Shown here in pieces: positions 32,667 through 38,609 of a DNA stretch of 38,609 nucleotides; position 1 is the first letter of the stretch; each line of letters starts with the position of its first letter. The translations under genes were made by a program, and so were the position numbers. The DNA comes from Planctomycetaceae bacterium (GTDB lineage: Bacteria > Planctomycetota > Planctomycetia > Pirellulales > Thermoguttaceae), in contig JAJFVC010000023.1 in NCBI GenBank assembly GCA_021372005.1, positions 1-38,609 of the forward strand. Direction: 5' to 3'. The notes beneath the pieces were generated by a model. That model had not been told where the DNA came from. It made no database searches and saw only the letters and a list, made by a program, of their open reading frames with translations.

Positions 32667-32710
32667 CTCTGCAGGCACAAGGCGTTTTTGGTAAAATGTT
32701 TGCACGGTAA
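32637..32710 (+). repeat. Imperfect duplication of the gene end (FAKMF-stop)
   Basis: Bases 32637-32666 encode GFFAKMFGQ and the stop. Bases 32681-32710, 44 bases on and in another frame, can be read as GVFGKMFAR plus stop; 23 of 30 bases agree. It may be a remnant of a small tandem duplication at the 3' end, or chance in a T/A-rich tract. Confidence 0.4.
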
Positions 32711-32813
32711 CCCATTTCAAAGGCGGCCGTCGCGGCGCGGAAGGCGGATTTTCCAGTCCGACCCCCTCCTTCCGCCCCATGCCTCCCGCCCTTCCCTTTC
32801 GTTTTAACGTTCC

Positions 32814-35800
32814 ATGCTCAAGGCCCTCGAACTCGTCGGTTTCAAGAGCTTCGCCGACCGAACCCGGTTCGAGTTCCCCCCGGGCATCACGGTCGTCGTC
32901 GGACCCAACGGTTCGGGCAAATCGAACGTCGTCGACGCCATCAAATGGGTTTTGGGCGAACAAAGCGTCAAAAGTCTCCGCGGCCGCGAGATGGCCGACG
33001 TGATCTTCAACGGCTCGACCGGACGCCGGGCCATGAACGCCGCCGAAATCACGCTGACGTTCGACAACTCGAAACGCCTGCTCGACATCGACGCCCCGGA
33101 AGTCCAGATCACGCGCCGCGTCTATCGCAGCGGCGAAGGCGAATACCTGCTCAACCGCAATCCCGCCCGACTGCGCGACATCCGCGACTTGATCTCCGGC
33201 ACCGGCATGGGCAGCCAGGCCTACAGCGTCATCGAACAGGGCAAGGTCGACATCCTGCTGCAATCGTCGCCGCGCGACCGCCGCGTGATTTTTGAAGAGG
33301 CCGCCGGCATCAGCCGCTTCAAGCTCCGAAAGGTCGAAGCCCAGCGACGGCTCGAACGCGTCGAGCAAAATCTGCTCCGCCTTTCCGACATCGTCGACGA
33401 GGTGGAAAGCCGGCTCCGCGGCGTCCGCACCCAAGCCGGCAAAGCCCGACGCTACAAAGAATACGCCGACCGGCTCCAAGAGCTGCGCACGCAGGTCGGT
33501 CTGGTCGATTGGCGGCGATTGAGCGATCGTCTGGCCGCCGCCGAAAACGAATTGCAAGCGTTGAACGACGCCCGCGCGGCCGCCGCCGCCGAACAAGAGC
33601 GCTGCGAGGCCGAGCGGCTCGACATCGACAACCAAACCCATCAGTTCAACGAGGAAATCCGCCGGACCGAGTCGCAAATCGCCGATAACCGCGAACACAT
33701 CGCCACGGCCGAAACCATCGTCGAACACGAGCGGAGCCGCGGCCGCGACCTCGACCAGGAAATCGTCCGATCCCGTCGCCAGGTCGTCGCCCTCAGCACC
33801 CGCGCCGGCGACCTCCAACAGCAATTTCAAGAGACCGCCGACTCGCTGGCCGCCGCTGACGCCGCCCGGGGCGACACCGCCCGCCGACTGGTCGAAGCCG
33901 AACGCCAACTGTCCGATGTGATGACCGCGTTGGACGCCTTGCGCGGCGAACACGAGCAGCGCCGCACGGCCTACGTGCAACAAATGCGGGCCTCGGCCTC
34001 GCTGGGCAACGAAATCAGCGCGATGGAGAACCAGACGGCCGCCTCCGCCGAAACGCAAACCCGCTGTCAGCAGCGCATGGCCGAACTGGAACAGACGTTC
34101 GACGCCGTGCAGCGCGAGCTGTCCGATCTGCGACGGCGTCGCGACGAGTTGACCGAACTGGCCCAACGTCAATCGCAGCAACTGGCCGAGGCGAAAGACC
34201 GAACCGCCGACGCCCAGCGGCGCATGACCGCGGCGTCCGACGAACTGGCCGAGCTGGGGCGCCGTCAAAGCGCCGCCGCGGAGCGCGCCGCCGTGCTCGA
34301 AGAATTGGTCCGCCGCCAGGACGGCATCGGCGCCGGCGTCCGCGAAGTGCTCGCCCGGTCCGCCGATCCAAACGACCCCGTGTTTCGCAATGTCCTCGGG
34401 CTGGTGGCCGATCTGTTCCACGTCAGCGTCGAGGCCGCCCCACTGGTTGAAATCGCGTTGGGGCCCACGGCCCAGCACGTCGTCGCCACCCGAAGCGACG
34501 AACTGTTGGCCAGTCTGCCATCCCAAGCGAGCCGGCTCGGCGGACGGGTTGGCTTTTTGTGGCTCGACGCCGACCGACCGCCTGACACCTCACCCGATCT
34601 CGAGGGCCGCCCTGGCGTGTTGGGCCGCGCCGATCGATTCATCGAGACCGAGGCCCGGCTGCTCCCGCTGGCACACCGACTGTTGGGTCGCACGTGGTTC
34701 ATCGAAAAACTCACGCAGGCCGTCTCCTTGTGGCGAGCCATTGGCGGCGGCCTGACCTTTGTCACCCTGGCCGGCGAGTTGCTCGAACCCGACGGCACGC
34801 TGACCATCGGACCGCGCAGCATCGCCTCGGGCCAAATTTCGCGCCGCAGCCAACTCCGGGCCTTGGCCTCGCAACGGTCCGAGCTGCAAACGGCCATCGC
34901 CGCCGCCGAACAAAACGTCGCCCGCTGGAACGAAGAAATCGCCGAGCGTCAGCAACAGCTCGATCGCAAAAGCGCCGAGTCGCAAGAGACCGCCAGCGCC
35001 GCGGCCGAAAATCGCGCCGCCGTGGCCGCCGCCGAACAACGCCGGATGCAGTTGGATCGTCAGCGCGCCGCGCTCGACGCCGAATTGCAGGCCGCCGCGG
35101 CCCAACACGACGACGCCGTGCGTCGATTGGCCGACGCCCAAGCCAAACGTCAGACGTTGGAACGCGGACTCGGCGAGATGGAGTCGGACGTGGCCCGGCT
35201 CGGCCAGCAAATCGGCCAGTTGGAGGACCGTCGCGCGACGGCCGGCCGCGAGACGACCGAAATCAAAGTCGATCTGGCCAAATGTGAGGAGCGGCTCCGC
35301 AACCTCCAGGCCACGCTGCGTCAATACGAAGAGGCCCGCCAAGAACGTCACAAAGCGATCGACGACGCCCGTCAACGATTGGCCGAATGCCAGCAGCGCG
35401 GCGAAGCCTCGCGCCGGATCATTTTGCAAGCCGAAACCGAAATCGCCGAGTTGTTCCTTCACAAAGAGACGTTCGCCGCCGCGATCGTCGACCTGGTCAA
35501 CCAGCGTGAGGCGTTGCAATCGCATCGGAACGAAGTCGCCGCCGGCAGTCAAAAAGTTCAGGCCCGGCTCCGCAAACTCGACGACAAAATCCGCACCGTC
35601 GAGCTGGCCGCCAGCGAAGTCCGACTGGAACGCAACGCGCTGGCCGACCGCATGCGTGAGGACTATGGCATCGAGTTGGCCGATCTGGAGCACACTTTCA
35701 CCGACCAAGCCACACAGCAGCGAGAAGCGGTTCAACAAGAAATCGAGGAGCTGCGCCAGAAAATCAACAATCTCGGCAACGTGAATCTCGAAGCGCTCGA

Positions 35801-36416
35801 CGAACTCGATCAACTCGAGACCCGCTACAAAACGCTCGCCGATCAATACCAAGACCTGTCGTCGGCCAAGTCGTCGCTCGAAAAAATCATCGATCGGATC
35901 AACGTGGACAGCCGGCGGCTGTTCTCCGAAACGCTCGACGCCGTCAAGGAGCATTTCCAGAAACTGTTCCGCGATCTGTTCGGCGGCGGACGGGCCGACA
36001 TCCTGTTGGAGGAGAACGTCGACATTCTGGACAGCGGCATCGAGATCATCGCCCGGCCGCCCGGCAAGGAGCCGCGGAGCATTTCGCTGCTGAGCGGCGG
36101 CGAGAAGACGATGACCTGCGTCGCCCTGCTGCTGGCGATTTTCCGCAGCCGGCCCAGCCCGTTTTGCGTGCTCGACGAGGTCGACGCCGCGCTGGACGAG
36201 GCCAACATCGACCGTTTCACCCAGGTGATGAAGGACTTCACCGGTTGGACCCAGTTCATCATCATCACGCACTCGAAAAAAACCATGACCGCGGCCAACA
36301 CAATCTACGGCATCACGATGCAGGAGTCGGGCGTGTCGAAACAGGTTTCAGTCCGATTCGAGGACGTCAGCGACGACGGCCGCATCCTGCGATCGGCGAC
36401 CGACGAGGCCGCGTGA
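32814..36416 (+). CDS. smc: Chromosome partition protein SMC
   Basis: A 1200-residue SMC ATPase that organises and segregates the chromosome with ScpA/ScpB. Layout: N-terminal ATPase half with [13 protein letters not shown] and Walker [10 protein letters not shown] (30-38), a long coiled coil (about 170-510), the hinge (about 520-660, [20 protein letters not shown]), a second coiled coil (about 680-1010), and the C-terminal half with the signature LLSGGEKTM (about 1092) and Walker [17 protein letters not shown]. Length and motif order are normal for bacterial SMC. No Shine-Dalgarno is obvious; the ATG at 32814 fits the family start MxLKxLExxGFKSF. A pseudouridine synthase gene follows 27 bases later. 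Confidence 0.97.
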   Translation: MLKALELVGFKSFADRTRFEFPPGITVVVGPNGSGKSNVVDAIKWVLGEQSVKSLRGREMADVIFNGSTGRRAMNAAEITLTFDNSKRLLDIDAPEVQITRRVYRSGEGEYLLNRNPARLRDIRDLISGTGMGSQAYSVIEQGKVDILLQSSPRDRRVIFEEAAGISRFKLRKVEAQRRLERVEQNLLRLSDIVDEVESRLRGVRTQAGKARRYKEYADRLQELRTQVGLVDWRRLSDRLAAAENELQALNDARAAAAAEQERCEAERLDIDNQTHQFNEEIRRTESQIADNREHIATAETIVEHERSRGRDLDQEIVRSRRQVVALSTRAGDLQQQFQETADSLAAADAARGDTARRLVEAERQLSDVMTALDALRGEHEQRRTAYVQQMRASASLGNEISAMENQTAASAETQTRCQQRMAELEQTFDAVQRELSDLRRRRDELTELAQRQSQQLAEAKDRTADAQRRMTAASDELAELGRRQSAAAERAAVLEELVRRQDGIGAGVREVLARSADPNDPVFRNVLGLVADLFHVSVEAAPLVEIALGPTAQHVVATRSDELLASLPSQASRLGGRVGFLWLDADRPPDTSPDLEGRPGVLGRADRFIETEARLLPLAHRLLGRTWFIEKLTQAVSLWRAIGGGLTFVTLAGELLEPDGTLTIGPRSIASGQISRRSQLRALASQRSELQTAIAAAEQNVARWNEEIAERQQQLDRKSAESQETASAAAENRAAVAAAEQRRMQLDRQRAALDAELQAAAAQHDDAVRRLADAQAKRQTLERGLGEMESDVARLGQQIGQLEDRRATAGRETTEIKVDLAKCEERLRNLQATLRQYEEARQERHKAIDDARQRLAECQQRGEASRRIILQAETEIAELFLHKETFAAAIVDLVNQREALQSHRNEVAAGSQKVQARLRKLDDKIRTVELAASEVRLERNALADRMREDYGIELADLEHTFTDQATQQREAVQQEIEELRQKINNLGNVNLEALDELDQLETRYKTLADQYQDLSSAKSSLEKIIDRINVDSRRLFSETLDAVKEHFQKLFRDLFGGGRADILLEENVDILDSGIEIIARPPGKEPRSISLLSGGEKTMTCVALLLAIFRSRPSPFCVLDEVDAALDEANIDRFTQVMKDFTGWTQFIIITHSKKTMTAANTIYGITMQESGVSKQVSVRFEDVSDDGRILRSATDEAA

Positions 36417-36443
36417 CGCCCCACACCGTAAGCGAGCGATTCT

Positions 36444-37469
36444 GTGTCTCCCTCGAAACATGCCGACGACGAAACCGTTTTCCGCGTGCTGCCGCGACAA
36501 GTCGGCCAAACCGTGGCCGCTGCGCTGCGCCAGTGGATGCCCGACCGATCCTGGTCGCAAGTGCGAGCGCTGTTGAAGGCGCGTCGCGTAATGCTCAGCG
36601 GCAATCTTTGCACCGACGTCGATGCGCGGCTTCGACTGGTCGACGTGGTGAAAATCCTGCCGCACCCGATCGCCGCGCCCCCGCAAGAGACTGATGTCCG
36701 CATCCGCTACCTCGACCGGCATATCGTCGTGGTGGAAAAGCCCTCCGGCATCACTTCGACCCGCTACTCCGACGAACAAGACCCGGCTCCGCGACGCCGG
36801 CAGCTTCAGCCGACGCTCGACGAATTGCTGCCCCGCGTGATTCAAAACAACCTAAAAAGCGCGAAGGGGTCCAAAAACGCAAAAGGCGTCCAAAAAACCA
36901 AGTCGGTTCGAGCCGTGCACCGATTGGACCGCGAGACCAGCGGCCTGATGGTGTTTGCCCGAACCGCCGAGGCTGAAAAAAACTTAGGCCAGCAGTTTCG
37001 CGTCCACAGCATCACGCGCCGCTATCTGGCCATCGCCCATGGCCGAGTGCCGGCCCAAACGATCGAAAGCCGCCTGGTGCGCGATCGCGGCGACGGACGT
37101 CGCGGCAGCACCCGGTTGCCCAACGCCGGTCGGCTGGCTGTCACGCACGTCCAGCCCCTCGAATCGCTGGGCGACTACACGCTGGTCGAGTGCCGGCTGG
37201 AAACCGGCCGCACGCATCAAATCCGCATCCATCTGGCCGAAAACGGCCACCCATTGTGTGGCGAACGGGTTTACAATCAGCCGTTGTTCCGCCCGTCGCG
37301 GCCCGACCGGAGCGGCGCCCCGCGATTGGCCCTTTGCGCCGTCGAGCTGGGTTTTTTGCACCCGGTCACCGGCCAGCCGATGCACTTCGACATGCCGCTG
37401 TCGCCCGATCTGGCGGCCTTTGTCCGACGGTTGCGCAAACAAGCCAAGTCATCGGGCTGTAAGGGCTAA
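36444..37469 (+). CDS. RluA-family pseudouridine synthase with S4 domain
   Basis: Converts uridine to pseudouridine in rRNA, in the RluC/RluD branch. The 341-residue protein has an N-terminal S4 RNA-binding domain (SWSQVRALLKARRVMLSGNL), then IVVVEKPSGITSTRYSDEQD and the catalytic motif HRLDRETSGLMVFART (D162). RRYLAIAHGRV, LVECRLETGRTHQIRIHLAE and GHPLCGERVYN are further family marks. A basic Lys/Asn-rich insert (about 135-150) precedes the catalytic motif. The start is GTG at 36444, 27 bases after smc. Which uridine it modifies cannot be told. Confidence 0.93.
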   Translation: MSPSKHADDETVFRVLPRQVGQTVAAALRQWMPDRSWSQVRALLKARRVMLSGNLCTDVDARLRLVDVVKILPHPIAAPPQETDVRIRYLDRHIVVVEKPSGITSTRYSDEQDPAPRRRQLQPTLDELLPRVIQNNLKSAKGSKNAKGVQKTKSVRAVHRLDRETSGLMVFARTAEAEKNLGQQFRVHSITRRYLAIAHGRVPAQTIESRLVRDRGDGRRGSTRLPNAGRLAVTHVQPLESLGDYTLVECRLETGRTHQIRIHLAENGHPLCGERVYNQPLFRPSRPDRSGAPRLALCAVELGFLHPVTGQPMHFDMPLSPDLAAFVRRLRKQAKSSGCKG

Positions 37470-37473
37470 AAAA

Positions 37474-37487
37474 CGCCCGATTGGGTG
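37474..37487 (+). terminator. Weak terminator candidate after the pseudouridine synthase gene
   Basis: CGCCC-GATT-GGGTG forms a 5-bp hairpin (one G-U pair) 4 bases after the stop codon, followed by a mixed T/G tract. It lies before a strong promoter for the next gene. Confidence 0.3.
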
Positions 37488-37526
37488 GCTGTTGTTCGTC
37501 CGTAGTCCCGCATCCCCCCCCGTTGA

Positions 37527-37555
37527 TTGACCTTGTCGACCGGGCTTGCTATACT
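37527..37555 (+). promoter_or_regulatory. Strong sigma-70 promoter candidate for the Gfo/Idh/MocA gene
   Basis: TTGACC (37527-37532), a 17-base spacer and TATACT (37550-37555), with TGC before the -10 (extended). Five of six matches in both boxes. The start site would be near 37562 and the leader about 67 bases. It is the best promoter in the window by eye. Confidence 0.7.
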
Positions 37556-37628
37556 GACAGGCGTCCGGAGTCCTGCCTATCGGTTTCCCACCTCGCAACG
37601 TTTTTGTCTTCCGTCTTTGGAGAACTTC

Positions 37629-38609
37629 ATGAACGCTGATCGAACTGACTTATCACGGCGAACTTTCATTAAAACCACGAGCGCGCTGGTCGGAGCCGCC
37701 GGCGTTTTCGGCGCTCCCGCGCCGGCTCGCGCTTTCGGCGCCAACCAGCGCATCCGCATCGGCTTCATCGGCCCGGGCGGGCGCGGATTCAGCGCGCACG
37801 TCCAAACGCTGGCCCGTCTGCGCAAGGCCGGCGCGAACGTCGACCTGGCGGCCGTCTCCGACGTCTATTCGACGCAAGCCGACAAAGTGGCCCATTTCAT
37901 CACCAAAGAAACCGGCATCGCTCCGAAACTCTACGAAAACTATGAAGACATGCTCGCCGACGGCAACATCGACGCCGTGACGATCGCAACGCCCGACCAC
38001 TGGCACGCCAAACAAACTCTCGACGCCTTCAAGGCCGGCAAGCACGTCTATTGCGAAAAGCCCATGACCCGCACGATCGAAGAGGCTCAAGCGGTGGTCG
38101 CCGCATGGAAGGCCTCGGGCAAGGTAATGCAAGTCGGCGTTCAGGGCACCAGCAGTCCGGTCTGGAACAAAGCCCGGCAGTTGATCGACGAAGGCATGCT
38201 CGGCAAAGTGATCCAACTGCAAACCGAGTACAACCGCAACTCGAACTCCGGCCAGTGGCGCGACTACAAACTGACACGAGACATGACGCCGAAAACGATC
38301 AACTGGCGTCGCTGGCTTGGCCTCGACTACGGACTGGCCCCCGACATGCCGTTCGATCGCTCCGTCTACATGCAGTGGCGGTGCTATTGGTCGTTCGGTT
38401 CCGGCATGTTCACCGACTTGTTCGTTCACCGGACGAGCATGTTGTTGAAGGCCACCGGCCTACGTTTTCCCGCCCGAGTCGTCGGCGCCGGCGGCATTTT
38501 CTTTGAGTACGACAACCGCGACGTGCCCGATCTGGCCACCTTGGCGGCCGATTACAACGAGGGCTGTCAACTGCTGATCTCGTCGTCGATGTCCACCATG
38601 ATGGCCCCG
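37629..38609 (+). CDS. Tat-exported Gfo/Idh/MocA-family oxidoreductase, C-terminus cut by window edge
   Basis: An open frame of 327 residues runs off the right edge. It begins with a twin-arginine signal (LSRRTFIKTTSALVGAAGVF), then an N-terminal Rossmann fold with RIGFIGPGGRG, AAVSDVYSTQADKV, AVTIATPDHWHAKQTLDAFK and GKHVYCEKPMTRTIEEA, whose EKP Lys is the family's catalytic residue. The later W-R-x-x-x-L and CYWSFGSGMFTDLFVH fit the C-terminal domain. It probably oxidises or epimerises a sugar or inositol with NAD(P) after folding in the cytoplasm and export by Tat. Such exported members are abundant in planctomycetes. Substrate unknown. GGAGAA lies a few bases before the ATG. Confidence 0.92.
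   Translation, partial: MNADRTDLSRRTFIKTTSALVGAAGVFGAPAPARAFGANQRIRIGFIGPGGRGFSAHVQTLARLRKAGANVDLAAVSDVYSTQADKVAHFITKETGIAPKLYENYEDMLADGNIDAVTIATPDHWHAKQTLDAFKAGKHVYCEKPMTRTIEEAQAVVAAWKASGKVMQVGVQGTSSPVWNKARQLIDEGMLGKVIQLQTEYNRNSNSGQWRDYKLTRDMTPKTINWRRWLGLDYGLAPDMPFDRSVYMQWRCYWSFGSGMFTDLFVHRTSMLLKATGLRFPARVVGAGGIFFEYDNRDVPDLATLAADYNEGCQLLISSSMSTMMAP

Noticed and set aside
32475..34526. A 683-codon Gly/Phe-rich open frame on the - strand opposite smc
   Set aside because: Its Gly/Phe/Leu repeats are the complement of SMC coiled-coil codons for Glu, Ala, Gln and Arg.

Overview
The window reads as chromosomal core DNA of a planctomycete, probably from the Pirellulales side of the phylum. That placement is inferred from family content, with no database search. 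It rests on GC-rich, densely packed genes, a large AAA ATPase and a CehA/McbA-like exported protein of planctomycete type, a Tat-exported Gfo/Idh/MocA oxidoreductase, a FlgI-like lipoprotein fused to HEAT-like repeats, and an orphan mraZ. LptE- and BamD-type lipoproteins indicate a Gram-negative envelope with an outer membrane. I saw no rRNA, tRNA, CRISPR array, insertion sequence or prophage.

Left part (1-9.2 kb). Leftward genes are a VTT/DedA membrane protein (cut by the window edge) coupled to a large exported protein of unknown function, then a cupin and rsmD. A rightward secreted cyclophilin follows, then a leftward run of Ser/Thr kinase, amidohydrolase and miaA.

Centre (9.2-23.4 kb). 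A rightward SppA protease with a tandem-repeat linker faces greA. Between greA and an isolated mraZ lies a 434-base regulatory region rich in palindromes. After mraZ come a terminator candidate and a structured inverted-repeat element. A nine-gene leftward block follows, in transcription order phoH, pgpH, ybeY, recO, bamD-like, lptE, folP, proA, DUF1844. It joins RNA maturation and ribosome quality control, c-di-AMP turnover, DNA repair, outer-membrane assembly, folate and proline synthesis. A zinc-ribbon/PH-domain membrane protein lies beyond phoH.

Right part (23.4-38.6 kb). In order: nrdR and a PGPGW-type membrane protein (right), a long-chain polyprenyl diphosphate synthase (left), an unassigned winged-helix/AAA ATPase (right), a CehA/McbA-like exported protein (left), then a rightward series: DnaJ-like co-chaperone, rnpA, yidD, FlgI-like/HEAT lipoprotein, smc, an RluA-type pseudouridine synthase and a Gfo/Idh/MocA oxidoreductase cut by the right edge.

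The most unusual points are: (i) a 75-bp tandem duplication of the start of the dnaJ-like gene that makes a 21-codon leader ORF carrying the better ribosome site; (ii) the FlgI-like domain outside any flagellar locus, fused to HEAT-like repeats, with a possible attenuator in its leader; (iii) two identical GGG-N7-CCC motifs 42 bp apart upstream of mraZ; (iv) a structured repeat element after mraZ; (v) 13-residue tandem repeats in SppA. Promoters, operators and terminators were called by eye and are predictions.
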